Below are positions 39,746 to 49,868 of a stretch of 64,000 nt of DNA, in pieces; the first letter of the stretch is position 1; each line of letters starts with the position of its first letter. The stretch is from Akkermansiaceae bacterium (GTDB taxonomy: Bacteria; Verrucomicrobiota; Verrucomicrobiia; Verrucomicrobiales; Akkermansiaceae), in assembly GCA_903908495.1 (NCBI GenBank), contig CAIVSK010000191.1, positions 1 to 64,000 on the forward strand, in the 5' to 3' direction. Below the pieces are notes generated by a model. The model was given only the letters and a program-made list of their open reading frames with translations. It made no database searches and was not told the DNA's origin. A program made the translations under genes and the position numbers.

Positions 39746-42121
39746 ATGTACCGCATCCTCGCCCTTCTCGTTGTCGCCTGCGGCTCGCTGTGTGCCCAAG
39801 CCCCGCGGGCCGAACCGGTGGCCGATCCGGGCCTGCGTCCGGACGCGGCCAACGACATGTTTGCCCGCGGCAAAAACCTCTACGACGCCGCCCAAAGCAG
39901 CAGCGCCCCGGAAAACCGCCAGGCCGGCTTCGAGCGCGCCGCGGTGATTTTCACCGGCTACCTCAGTGAGTTCCCCAACCATCCCAATGCCGAGATGGCG
40001 TGGTGGTACCTCGGCAACAGCTACTATCAGGGCGGCCAGATCGACGAGGGCAAGCGCTGTTTCCACACCCTGCTCAACCGCTACATCAAGGGCAAATGGG
40101 TCGCCGCCGCCGCCTACACCCTCGCCGCCGATCACTATAACAAAACCGAGTACAACCTGGCCGCCCCGCTTTTTGAGCTGTTCGCCAAAAACGCCGCCAA
40201 ACCCGAGGACCGCCCGCGCGGCAACTACTTCGCCGGCACCTGCTACCGCCTGCTCGGCCAGGATCACGATGCCATCCGCGCGTTTCAACAGGTCCTCGAC
40301 GATCCCGCCGGTGTGTTGTTCGCCCCCCAGGCCAAGCTCGCCCTTGGCCACCTCACCGTCAAAGCCGGCAAACTCCCCGAGGGCCTCGCCCTCTACGAAC
40401 AACTCATCGCCTCACCCTGCCAAATCAAACTGCGTGGCGAAGCCGCCCTCCACGCCGCCCTCACCGCCACCAAGCTCGGGCAACCCGAGCTCGCCACCAA
40501 ATACCTCAACATCATCATGACCACCCCGGGCATGGAGGCCTTCCGCCTCGATGCGCAAACCGCCCTGATGGCGGGATTTTTCGCCAACAAGGACTACGCC
40601 AAAGTCATCGAGAGCTTCCGCAATACCACGCTCAAGGCAGAGGGCGAAAAGGAAGCCACCCGCCTTATGATCGTCGCCCGTTCCTTCCTGCGCCTCAAAA
40701 AACCCAACGACGCTCTCACCTACTTCCGCGAGGTCGAACACCTCGTCGAACCCCAGCATGACCTCGCCTTCCAGGCGTCCTACTACCGCCTGCTCTGCTT
40801 CTTCGAAATCGAAGGCCGCCACCTGCCCGATCAGGTCGACGCTTTCCTCGAACTCTATCGCAAGGCCCGCCCCGAGGACCCGCGCATCCACACCGCCTTG
40901 CTGATGAAAGCAGAAACCCTCTTCTCCAGCAAGGACCTCCCCGCCGCCGCCAAACTCTACAACCAGATCAATGCCGCGCGCATCAGTGAGAAAAACCGCC
41001 CGGGCCTGCTCTATCAGCGCGGCTGGTGCCTGGCCGACGCGGGCGACCCGCAAGGGGCCATCCGCTCGCTCAGCGATTTCATCAGCAAGTACCCAAGCGA
41101 CCCGCGCACACCCTCGGCCATCGCCAAGCGGGCCAGCGCCTATGCCGCCAGCGCGGAACCGGCCAAGGCCATCAAAGACTTCGACCGCCTCACCGCCCCC
41201 GGCACGCCCGCCGACCTCTGCTCCTTCGCCTGGCTGGAAAGTGCCCGCATGCGCCGCACCGAAGCCAACCTGCCGGATATGATCGCCCGCTACAAGGGCT
41301 TGCTCGACAACGTCAAGGACCTCAGCCCCAAACTCGCCGCCGAAGCCAACTACTGGATCGGCCAGGGACTCACTAAAACCAACGCCTCCAAGGACGCCAT
41401 TCCCTATCTGGACAAAGCCCGCAGCCTGCGCCCGGACACCTATGCCAAGCACGCCGGACTGCTGCTGACCCTCGGCTACTTCGCCGCCCAGGACTCGCTG
41501 CATCTTGCCACCGAGATCGATCTGGCCATCAAAGACAAATACGACTCCGACATTCCCGAGCAAGTCCTGCAATGGGCCGGCATGCAGGCATACAACGCCG
41601 ATGACTTCGCCGCCGCCGCCCGCTTCCTCAACCTCGTCGCCAATCCCCAGGAACCCCGCGAAACCCCCAAGGAAGTCTGGCGCTACCTCGCCAAGGCCCG
41701 CCTCGAAACCGGCGATGCCACCGCCGCCCTCAGCGCGTCCACCAACGTCCTCAGCGTCGAGGACAACCCGGGCTGGAAGGCCGACGGCCTGCTCGACCGC
41801 GGCCGCGCACTGCTCGCCCTCAAGCGCCCCGGCGACGCCCGCACCGCCACCGATGAGGCCCTCGCCCTGCGCCCCCAAGGCCGCACCAATGCCGGCCTGC
41901 GCATCCTCTCGGGCGACCTCAAACTGCTCGCCAACGACCCCACCGGCGCTGCCGCCGAGTACACCATCGTCGTCGAGTTCCATGACGACAAGGACCTCAA
42001 GCCGCTGGCGCTCTTCAAGCTCGTCGCCATCCTCGACAAACAAAAGGACGCCGCCGGCGCGGAAAAATACCGCCGCCAGCTCCTAACCGAGTTTCCCAAC
42101 TGGAAGGCGCCCAAGTCCTGA
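39746..42121 (+). CDS. Secreted TPR-repeat protein (ExbBD-associated)
   Basis: Signal peptide MYRILALLVVACGSLCAQ, then repeated TPR-like helices (NAEMAWWYLGNSYYQGGQIDEGKRCFHTLL...). Confidence 0.85.
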   Translation: MYRILALLVVACGSLCAQAPRAEPVADPGLRPDAANDMFARGKNLYDAAQSSSAPENRQAGFERAAVIFTGYLSEFPNHPNAEMAWWYLGNSYYQGGQIDEGKRCFHTLLNRYIKGKWVAAAAYTLAADHYNKTEYNLAAPLFELFAKNAAKPEDRPRGNYFAGTCYRLLGQDHDAIRAFQQVLDDPAGVLFAPQAKLALGHLTVKAGKLPEGLALYEQLIASPCQIKLRGEAALHAALTATKLGQPELATKYLNIIMTTPGMEAFRLDAQTALMAGFFANKDYAKVIESFRNTTLKAEGEKEATRLMIVARSFLRLKKPNDALTYFREVEHLVEPQHDLAFQASYYRLLCFFEIEGRHLPDQVDAFLELYRKARPEDPRIHTALLMKAETLFSSKDLPAAAKLYNQINAARISEKNRPGLLYQRGWCLADAGDPQGAIRSLSDFISKYPSDPRTPSAIAKRASAYAASAEPAKAIKDFDRLTAPGTPADLCSFAWLESARMRRTEANLPDMIARYKGLLDNVKDLSPKLAAEANYWIGQGLTKTNASKDAIPYLDKARSLRPDTYAKHAGLLLTLGYFAAQDSLHLATEIDLAIKDKYDSDIPEQVLQWAGMQAYNADDFAAAARFLNLVANPQEPRETPKEVWRYLAKARLETGDATAALSASTNVLSVEDNPGWKADGLLDRGRALLALKRPGDARTATDEALALRPQGRTNAGLRILSGDLKLLANDPTGAAAEYTIVVEFHDDKDLKPLALFKLVAILDKQKDAAGAEKYRRQLLTEFPNWKAPKS

Positions 42122-42177
42122 GTAGACGGGCTGCCATTGGTCCGTGCGAATCCCAGGAGCCGGCCAACAAGGAGGGG

Positions 42178-42298
42178 CGATCCGCCGAATCGCCCTGGAC
42201 CATGAGGGGCAATGGCAAGCATATACCCGCCACTCACTGGCTCACCATGGGCAACGGCGGACCAGTCCGCCGCTCCGGGGGGACAAGGGTGTCCCCCC
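42178..42298. repeat. Hairpin repeat family B, copy 1, plus an adjacent perfect hairpin; overlaps the 3' end of the PEP-CTERM gene
   Basis: ccgaatcgccctggaccatgaggggcaatgg...actcactggctcaccatgg.caacggcgga..agtccgccgctcc aligns with the reverse complement of 58627-58735; ggggggaca-aggg-tgtcccccc at 42277-42298. Confidence 0.8.
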
Positions 42299-45200
42299 TC
42301 CGCCGCCGCAACAGGCCGGCACCCAGCAACAATCCGGCCAGGGCCGTGGTGGGCTCGGGCAGGGTGGTGTAAAGCAGGTTCGTGCCCGAAATCGTGAACC
42401 GGCCACGGCTGTTGACCGGGTAGCTGCCGGTGTCCACACTGGCGAAGGCACCGCTGAAGCCGTCTCCAAAGATGGCCGACATCGCCCAGGTGTGAGTGGT
42501 ATACGGAGCGCTCCAGAATGCGTCACTCATTGTAACACCCGCGCCGAAAACGATCTTGAAGACGGTGCTGCCGGTATCAACGCTGACCTCGCCTCCACCG
42601 CCCACCATGTCAAAGCCGGTGGACACCGAGTTTGCGCTCAAGTCCCATTCAAAGATTGAGCCAGAGGCAAAATGGAGGCTGCTGGCGAAATTCAGCGTGC
42701 CAACCGCACCCATCTCTCCCGGCGCAAGCGTGCCGCCCGCGTTGATCGTGGTGGCCCCCCCCACCGTGCCGGTGCCCGCAAGGTTGCCGGAGACCGAGAC
42801 GGCGCCGCTCGCCAAACGCTCGTCGCCGTCAATCACCAGAGTGCCGCCATTGACGGTGGTTTTTCCGCGGTAGGTATTGGCACTACTCAGTGTCAGCGTG
42901 CCGGCACCATCCTTGGTCAGCGCACCAGTCTTGAGGGGGCCCACAGCCAGCGCGTTGTTCAGAGTGACCTGATTGCCGTTGGTGTTGAAGGTGGCCGTCA
43001 CACCGTCTTCAATCATCACGCTGCGGGCGACGCCGGCACCACTGCCGGTGGTGATGTCCTGCGTGTTACCCGCATCCCAGCGCAGGGTGGCATTGCCGGT
43101 GATGTCCAACACCCCGCCGCCGATCGCGCCATTGACAAAGCCCAGGGTGCCGCCGGAGACCGTCGTGCCTCCGCTATAGCCGCCAAATGTGAGATAGCTG
43201 TTGGTTTGGGGATCACTGTTGTGAGAATTGGTTAGATCCCAGGTGCCGGCACCCGACTTCACAAGGCTGCTGTGACTGCCATTGCCGTCGTTATACTCCT
43301 GCAAGTTGATGGCGAACGTGTTGTTATCGCTGTTGGTGCCGGTGAGAGTGAGAGCGCGGCTGCCGGGATTTGCCCACGGGTCGACATTGGTCGTGCTGTG
43401 GGTAAAGTTCATACTCGCCCCCGCGCCGCCTGATGCATCAAGGGTCCCTCCATTGAGCCCGACGCGAAGGTTGCGGTCCGTGCTCTGCGCGGTGGCACCG
43501 GTGTATTGGAGGGTGCCGCCCTCAAGATAGATGCCGACCAGAGTGACGGCCTCGCCGCCCAGTGCGCGATTGCCGAGACTTCCGGCCACGCCGTAATTGC
43601 TCAACGTCGCTACATTGACCGTGCCTGCGTCTATGGTCGTCACCCCGGCATAGGTGTTGGCACCATTGAGGAAAACGGTTCCGCCGCCCGCTTTCGTCAA
43701 GTTTGATAGGCTGGTGTTGTCGGCGATGACCGAATTGATGGTCAGGTTCTTCACGGAATAATTGTAAAGCATCAACTCACCACCCGCCGCGTTGGCAGTG
43801 AGTGTGCCGTTTCTGGTGCCACTGCCGATGGTTAGGGCGCTGGCCCCGGAGGCGTTGAGGATGCCTCCCGTCCGCAAGGTCTGATCAGCGGGATCAATGG
43901 TGACGCCGCCCAGGGGCAAATTATTGCCAGTGGCGGAATTGGTCAGCGTGTTGATCGCCGTGGTGCCCGCGACCAAGGTGATGGCTGCGGCGGTGCCACT
44001 GCCCTCGCTGATTTGGACATTATTCGCAGCGGCATTGACGATGCCCTTGGTGCCGGAACTGAGGCGCGTGACCGTCTGGCCGTAGGTGGTGAGGGCCGCG
44101 ACAGACGCGTTTGAGCCGGCGGTGTAGGTGGCCCAGTTCGTTTCACCGACCGTGGCCCAGCTGCCGATGATGCCGTTCACCAACGCCGGAGCCGTCGCCA
44201 GCCGCAGGTTGTTGTCGTTGCTGGTGGCTGTGGGATTACCCGTGCCTCCGCCAAAGTTCACGACCCCACCCGCGCCCGCCACTCTGCCCAATGCTGCAAA
44301 CTTCAGGACGGACGACCCTCCGGAGCCAGAGGCATCCGTGCTGACGCTCGAGGCACCAAAATTGATGGCAAGCGCGCCCGCGCTTTCCGCGTAGCTGCTG
44401 CTGTCAGCAGCATGGACAAAGGCAAACGTGCCGCCATTCATGGTCACACCCGCGGTGCCTATGCGCCCAGTACCGTTAGACAGGCTGTTATCCAGCTTCA
44501 GCGTCCCGCCGCCGCCGATTGTAACCCCCGAGGACCCGCCGATCGCACCGCTGGTACCCGTCAAGGTAAGTGTGCCCCCGCTGACCGTCGTCACGCCGGT
44601 GTAGCTGCTCGCGCCGGTCAGTGTCAGTGTGCCCGCCCCGGCCTTGGTCAGACCGAAACCACCGCCGAGCTGGTTGCTGGCAGTTAGATTTTGACCGGCA
44701 TCGGTCACGGTCCATGTCTGATTGGCACCGAGTTCGATCGGGCTGCTGATCGTGTGGTTTCCCGATCCGCTCGCCACCGTAACTCCCGTGGCGGATGAAG
44801 TGGGCTTGATCGTCAATGTGTTGCTGCCGCCGATGCCGACCCCCGCCGTCGCATTGCTACCAAACGTCAACGTCTTGATTGTCATGTCTTCGCCCAGCGT
44901 CGTGCTGGCCGAATTCGCTGCGCTGGCATTGAAGATCACGTCAGTGGCGGCCCCGACTTTGCCGCCGGCATTGGCACCGTTGCTACTGGTGGCAAAGTTG
45001 CTGATGTTTGAATTGCCACCGCTGAACGAATCCCACAACCCGTCGTTGCTGCCTTTCCAGTAGGCGGTGGTGGGCGCAGCATTGGCCGTTTCGGTGAGAT
45101 CCAGATTATTGCCGGAAACCTGCAGCGCCAGCGTGCAGCCACTGAAATTCCCGCTGGTGGCATCCAGCAGCAGGCCGCTCAGCGCCCCGCCGGCGGCGGC

Positions 45201-46157
45201 TGTCGACGAGCTGATGAGTGTCTGGGTCGTCCCCGAAAGATGCCCGAGTCCTGTTAGCCGCAGCAGCCCCCCGCCCGCCCCAATACCGAGCCGCGCGTTC
45301 GTGCCCAGAACGATGCAGTCGGCACTCGCCCCGACATCAAAACTCAGAATGCTGCTATTGCCCGCGGTCCCGCCGATCCCGAGAACTGTCGTCGCGCTCG
45401 TCTTATTGCCGAAGCTGAGGCTGCCAATGGCCGCGTCGCTCAGGTCAAGCGCCCCACGGTCCGCGTCGGACCTGCCACTCGCCAGGGTCACCATACCCAG
45501 GCTGGTTGTGCCGATAGAGCCGGTGCCACCCAGGCTCGCGCCGCCGCCCACGCCGATCGCGGTGCCGCCAAGCGAGCCGTTGATCACCAACCTGCCGGCG
45601 CTCACGGTGGTGGCACCGCTGTAACTGCTAGCTCCGCTTAGGGTCAAAGTGCCAATCCCCGCCTTGACCAGGTTCGCGCTTCCCCCTGAAAGCGCGACAC
45701 CAATGGACACCGGCACGCCTGCGGTTGATATCCTGGTGGTATTGGCTGTGCTTGAGCTGGAACCACCGAGCACCAGCCCATTCGCCCCCGTGGTCAAGAT
45801 GCTCCAACCCTCCCCGCTTGAACTGGTGAAAGTGATGTCCCCCACCGTGACGTCCTGACGCCTAACGTCCACGGCACCGCCGGCACCTCCAACGAAAATG
45901 GCATTGCTGCCTGAAACCCAAGCATTGTTCTCACCGCCCCCATTGTTCCAGAGCTTGTCGCTGTTGCTAGTACTCCAGTGCTGGCCGCTCGATCCGCTCC
46001 ACGTCTCATCGCCGGCATGCAGGCCCGGACACAACACTGCTAACAAGCTCAACCCTCCTGCCCCGAATTTCCAAACCCTTGGTCCTAACGGCGGCCTGCC
46101 AGCACAGAGGACCACTCGGAAGCATGCACCGAACAATTCACGGGACAATTTAAACAT
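42234..46157 (-). CDS. Autotransporter-associated beta-strand repeat protein with C-terminal PEP-CTERM signal
   Basis: Repeated GAGTLTLSGASSYSGATTVSAGRLVINGSLGG-type units; C-terminus LPEPTTALAGLLLGAGLLRRRRGDTLVPPERRTGPPLPMVSQ. Confidence 0.9.
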   Translation of the reverse strand: MFKLSRELFGACFRVVLCAGRPPLGPRVWKFGAGGLSLLAVLCPGLHAGDETWSGSSGQHWSTSNSDKLWNNGGGENNAWVSGSNAIFVGGAGGAVDVRRQDVTVGDITFTSSSGEGWSILTTGANGLVLGGSSSSTANTTRISTAGVPVSIGVALSGGSANLVKAGIGTLTLSGASSYSGATTVSAGRLVINGSLGGTAIGVGGGASLGGTGSIGTTSLGMVTLASGRSDADRGALDLSDAAIGSLSFGNKTSATTVLGIGGTAGNSSILSFDVGASADCIVLGTNARLGIGAGGGLLRLTGLGHLSGTTQTLISSSTAAAGGALSGLLLDATSGNFSGCTLALQVSGNNLDLTETANAAPTTAYWKGSNDGLWDSFSGGNSNISNFATSSNGANAGGKVGAATDVIFNASAANSASTTLGEDMTIKTLTFGSNATAGVGIGGSNTLTIKPTSSATGVTVASGSGNHTISSPIELGANQTWTVTDAGQNLTASNQLGGGFGLTKAGAGTLTLTGASSYTGVTTVSGGTLTLTGTSGAIGGSSGVTIGGGGTLKLDNSLSNGTGRIGTAGVTMNGGTFAFVHAADSSSYAESAGALAINFGASSVSTDASGSGGSSVLKFAALGRVAGAGGVVNFGGGTGNPTATSNDNNLRLATAPALVNGIIGSWATVGETNWATYTAGSNASVAALTTYGQTVTRLSSGTKGIVNAAANNVQISEGSGTAAAITLVAGTTAINTLTNSATGNNLPLGGVTIDPADQTLRTGGILNASGASALTIGSGTRNGTLTANAAGGELMLYNYSVKNLTINSVIADNTSLSNLTKAGGGTVFLNGANTYAGVTTIDAGTVNVATLSNYGVAGSLGNRALGGEAVTLVGIYLEGGTLQYTGATAQSTDRNLRVGLNGGTLDASGGAGASMNFTHSTTNVDPWANPGSRALTLTGTNSDNNTFAINLQEYNDGNGSHSSLVKSGAGTWDLTNSHNSDPQTNSYLTFGGYSGGTTVSGGTLGFVNGAIGGGVLDITGNATLRWDAGNTQDITTGSGAGVARSVMIEDGVTATFNTNGNQVTLNNALAVGPLKTGALTKDGAGTLTLSSANTYRGKTTVNGGTLVIDGDERLASGAVSVSGNLAGTGTVGGATTINAGGTLAPGEMGAVGTLNFASSLHFASGSIFEWDLSANSVSTGFDMVGGGGEVSVDTGSTVFKIVFGAGVTMSDAFWSAPYTTHTWAMSAIFGDGFSGAFASVDTGSYPVNSRGRFTISGTNLLYTTLPEPTTALAGLLLGAGLLRRRRGDTLVPPERRTGPPLPMVSQ

Positions 46158-46270
46158 GGCATTGAAAAACTAACGAACTAACGAATCTCCGAACCGACTT
46201 CATGGAAAACTCCTGACTTTGGCCCCATTTCCATGGGTGGAACAAGAAGCCAATGGTTGGACTTAGGTCG

Positions 46271-46299
46271 TAGATTCTTCTACTCTGGTAGAAATTCTA
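46271..46299. promoter_or_regulatory. Near-perfect inverted repeat upstream of the PEP-CTERM gene, candidate operator
   Basis: tagattcTTCTAC-tctg-GTAGAAattcta; about 115-140 bp upstream of the minus-strand start at 46157. Confidence 0.55.
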
Positions 46300-46818
46300 T
46301 CAGCACGCACGGACATCGCTTCTAGCCGCTACTTCATGCAAATCTATCAGCAATTCCCACTAGGCACACCAACCTCTATCCGGTTTCAGTGACCCCAGAG
46401 CCTCGCAATCCGGGCCCCTGAATGAGCCGCCTCGAATCACGGAAAAGCCGCAAGCACCGCTATTATTGCCTATTTCGCGAACAACTGAAAACACCTCTTG
46501 CCGTCCACCGTGCCTCTCACCCCAGGGAATCCTCCTTGCGGCAATCCACCGCCCCCCACTCGCTGCCTGCAGATGGGGCTGCCACCCGCCCGCCGGCCCC
46601 TGCGACGGGCCGGGGCGTGGATTGGTCGATCTAACATCATCCAGCCGGCAGTATCACTCCACCTGCCGGTTCATTCCATTATCGCGCAAGCCGCTTCCTC
46701 CGCGCCAAAGCCACCAGCCACCGTTATCAGAAATTCAGCCAGCCCCATCGACGTCCACCTCCTCCTCCTCCTCCTCCCGGCCCTCCCGCCCCGCAAGCCA
46801 TTTCCCTACCACCCCTCC

Positions 46819-48348
46819 ATGAACCTCAGCCCCCACCTTCATGGCCACGCAATCCATTGCAAGGCCCCAGCCAGCATCACACCACCACGCGGCCTGTCGC
46901 GCTGGATCACCGGTATGCTGGTGGCGGCGCAGATCAGCACGACTCTCGCCGCCACAACCCCGCCGGGCGCGTACGATTTCGGCGACACGCCGATTCGTTA
47001 TCTGGAGAACGCCCGGCTGAAACTCGGAATCAACCTGCAGGCAGGCGGGGCGGTGACTTACCTCGAGGACAAGCAACTCAACAGCGGCAACATGATCAAC
47101 AGCAGCGATTGGGGACGGCAGATCCAACTTTCCTACTACAGCGGGCCAGCCCCTTTCATAGGCCCTAACGGCGAGAAACCGGCACCCGAGTGGGCCGGAC
47201 TCGGCTGGAACCCGATCCAGGCCGGCAGCGTGGGACGGATCGCGTCGAAAACCATCGGCTTCGAGCAGGCCTCTGACTTTCTGCGGGTGCGATGCATTCC
47301 CATGCAATGGCCCCATGCCAACTTGCCGGCGGAGTGCGTGTTTGAGGTGATCTATCGGCTAGCTGGCACCCATGCCATCCTGATGGAGGCTCGCATCATC
47401 AACCAGCGGGCCGACCACACCCAATACCCGGCCCGCCATCAGGAAATGCCCGCGCTTTACACCAATGGTCCGTGGTACCGACTCGTCACTGCCGGCGGGG
47501 ACCCACCGTTCACCACCGCGCGCATCACCACCATCGTCGATAAAGACGACACCAAGGGCTGGCCGTGGGAAACGTTCCACGCCCCGGAACATTGGGCCGC
47601 GCTGGTCAATGCGGCTGGCACCGGCGTGGGACTGTTCCAACCGGACACCTGCGCGATGACCGGCGGCTTCTCCGGGGGCGACGCGCTCAAAGGCAAGGGC
47701 GGCCCCACCGACGGCCAAACCGGCTACTTGTCTCCCATCGCCAAACGCATCATCGACCACAACATCGACTGGACCTACCGCACACATATCATCGTCGGTA
47801 GCTTGGACGAGATCCGCGACTATGCCCGCCAACAACCGCGCCAGCCCTTGTCCTGGACGTTCCGCTCAGATCGCTTAGGCTGGAGCTACGACGACGCCAC
47901 GGACGCCGGATGGCCCATCCGCGACGGCCTGAAGCTGACCTATCAAAAATCCCCCGGTGGGGCGATGGCGTCCGACATCATCTACTGGAAGGCGGAGGAT
48001 GCACCCGTGCTGGAGATTGAGGCCTCCTTCCAGTTCGGCGAACCGGAACAAGAGCGGCAGGCGGAGGTGATCATCCAGCCCTGCGGAGCGGCGGACCAAA
48101 CCAGCTTCCCGGCGTGGCAACTGCAGGATCCCAAGTGGAAAGCAGCAGCAGCACAGAAGCGCCTGGACTTCCCCCCTGCTCCCGCCATCAACATCCCTTT
48201 GAGCGTGCGGGGCGACGGCAAAATGCATACCTATTCCTTGAAACTGAATGAGATCCCTAACTATCATGGCGGCATGAAACAACTCCGACTGCGCTTCCCG
48301 CCCACCGCCGGAACCGCCGAAGTCCGCCGCATCTCACTGATCCGCTGA
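46819..48348 (+). CDS. Secreted hypothetical protein of the glycan cluster
   Basis: Long ORF with N-terminal hydrophobic segment (RWITGMLVAAQISTTLAA), beta-rich sequence, Trp-rich motifs. Specific family not recognised. Confidence 0.6.
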   Translation: MNLSPHLHGHAIHCKAPASITPPRGLSRWITGMLVAAQISTTLAATTPPGAYDFGDTPIRYLENARLKLGINLQAGGAVTYLEDKQLNSGNMINSSDWGRQIQLSYYSGPAPFIGPNGEKPAPEWAGLGWNPIQAGSVGRIASKTIGFEQASDFLRVRCIPMQWPHANLPAECVFEVIYRLAGTHAILMEARIINQRADHTQYPARHQEMPALYTNGPWYRLVTAGGDPPFTTARITTIVDKDDTKGWPWETFHAPEHWAALVNAAGTGVGLFQPDTCAMTGGFSGGDALKGKGGPTDGQTGYLSPIAKRIIDHNIDWTYRTHIIVGSLDEIRDYARQQPRQPLSWTFRSDRLGWSYDDATDAGWPIRDGLKLTYQKSPGGAMASDIIYWKAEDAPVLEIEASFQFGEPEQERQAEVIIQPCGAADQTSFPAWQLQDPKWKAAAAQKRLDFPPAPAINIPLSVRGDGKMHTYSLKLNEIPNYHGGMKQLRLRFPPTAGTAEVRRISLIR

Positions 48349-48390
48349 AATCATGGGCTCACCACTACGTGAGCTGTAACCACCCAACTT

Positions 48391-49377
48391 ATGAAAATCC
48401 ATCCCATCGCTCTCGCGATCCTGTTCAACGTCAGCCTTGCCAGCATTGGCCAATCCCAAACGGCCGAGGTGCCGGCGGATCGCCAGACTCCAACCGTACC
48501 TGCCACAACCTCCGTTGGAAGGGTTGACCTCCTGGCCGGAAAGCGGGTCATGATCCTCGGCGACAGCATCACTCAGGACGGCACTTATGTGAGTTATCTC
48601 GAATATTTTCTGGCAAAATGCCATCCGGGCAAATCATTCGACATCATCAACGTCGGTCTCGCCAGCGAAACCGCCTCGGGCCTATCCGAAGCCGGTCATG
48701 CCGGCGGGGCCTTTCCCCGCCCCTGTGTTCACGAACGACTCCAGCGGGCCCTCGATGCGGTCAAGCCGCAGATGGTCGTCGCCTGCTATGGCATGAACGA
48801 CGGGATCTATCAGCCCTACAGCGAGGCGAACATGACAGCCTTTCAGGACGGCATCACCAAGCTTGCCGATGGCTGCCGGGCCGCTGGCTCGCGGGTGATC
48901 CTGGTCACACCGCCGGTGTTTGAGGGTGGTGCCTACGACGAGGTGCTAAGCAAATTCTCCGAGTGGGAGGTGGCTCATCCGCCCAAGGGTGTCATCGCGG
49001 TTGCCGATCTGCATACCGCAATGGGCAAGGCACGCGCCCAACGGCGGAGGGAGGCCCCCGAGTTCCGCCTCACCAACGACAATGTCCATCCCGGTGAACT
49101 CGGCCACGTTGTGATGGCACAATCGATCCTGCAAGGCCTCGGCATTCCCATGCCACAGGGCACAGCGGAAGAGCTTCTAACATCTGCACATGGCGACCCG
49201 CTGTTCAGCCTTGTCTGCAAACATCGCAGCACCCGCTCCAACGGTTGGCTCAACCACATCGGTTACACCCGTGAACGCAGAGTCGCCCCCAAGACCGGCG
49301 ACATCGATGCCGTGGAAACCGCCGCCAAACAAATCCAGGCCAAAATCGATGAGATGACCCGGACGCGTGAGAAGTGA
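48391..49377 (+). CDS. SGNH/GDSL hydrolase (secreted esterase)
   Basis: VMILGDSITQDGTYVSYLEYFL; YGMNDGIY; TNDNVHPGELGH. Confidence 0.9.
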   Translation: MKIHPIALAILFNVSLASIGQSQTAEVPADRQTPTVPATTSVGRVDLLAGKRVMILGDSITQDGTYVSYLEYFLAKCHPGKSFDIINVGLASETASGLSEAGHAGGAFPRPCVHERLQRALDAVKPQMVVACYGMNDGIYQPYSEANMTAFQDGITKLADGCRAAGSRVILVTPPVFEGGAYDEVLSKFSEWEVAHPPKGVIAVADLHTAMGKARAQRRREAPEFRLTNDNVHPGELGHVVMAQSILQGLGIPMPQGTAEELLTSAHGDPLFSLVCKHRSTRSNGWLNHIGYTRERRVAPKTGDIDAVETAAKQIQAKIDEMTRTREK

Positions 49378-49433
49378 GACGTGCGCGGTCTTCACCAAAG
49401 CCCCGTGCAACGACAAACTTCCGTGGCCGATTG

Positions 49434-49686
49434 CCATGAACCTAGAAAGCAAAATTGGAGCCACGGATTTCACGGAATACACGGATAAAGAAAGAGTTAT
49501 GGATTTTATGGCATTCACCTCTTGGGGTAGCCTGAGATTTGATAGATCAAGCTCCTCTTTTCCGTGTAATCCTCTTCAATCCGTTAAATTTGCCTGAATA
49601 TTTGAAATGCAGTCAGTCAGGCTATCTCGCTGCGCTCGGTTGTGGTAAGAAACGCCGCTGCAACCCATTCCATTTTCCATTTTAGG
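49434..49686. repeat. Dispersed intergenic repeat family A, copy 2
   Basis: ccacggatttcacggaatacacggataaagaaagagttatgga...tttgatagatcaa...tccgtgtaatcctcttcaatccgttaaatttgcctgaatatttgaaatgcagtcagtcaggctatctcgctgcgctcggttgtggtaag. Confidence 0.88.
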
Positions 49687-49868
49687 ATAATGCGGCGGCG
49701 CAAACGAGAGGATATTGTCCATTTCGCGCAATCCAATGGCGATATTGCGAATGCCCGCAATCGCGGCTTGCCGCAACGCGTAGTTTCAGCCCATCTGGTT
49801 CCTGACCTCTGCTGCATCGCCCATTGCCCCTTGGATAGCCCGCCGATCAATCCGCCCCCGTCCCAACC

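Noticed and set aside
40412-42043. 543-aa minus-strand ORF
   Set aside because: Antisense shadow of the TPR-protein gene; very Gly/Glu/Val-rich and no domain.
44722-45624. Plus-strand Pro/Leu/Ser-rich ORFs across the PEP-CTERM gene
   Set aside because: Antisense of the autotransporter repeats; low-complexity shadow frames.
49367-49776. Short ORFs across family A copy 2 (and similar ones at 10466-11041 and 59762-60085)
   Set aside because: They are translations of the dispersed repeat itself (for example [19 protein letters not shown]), not genes.
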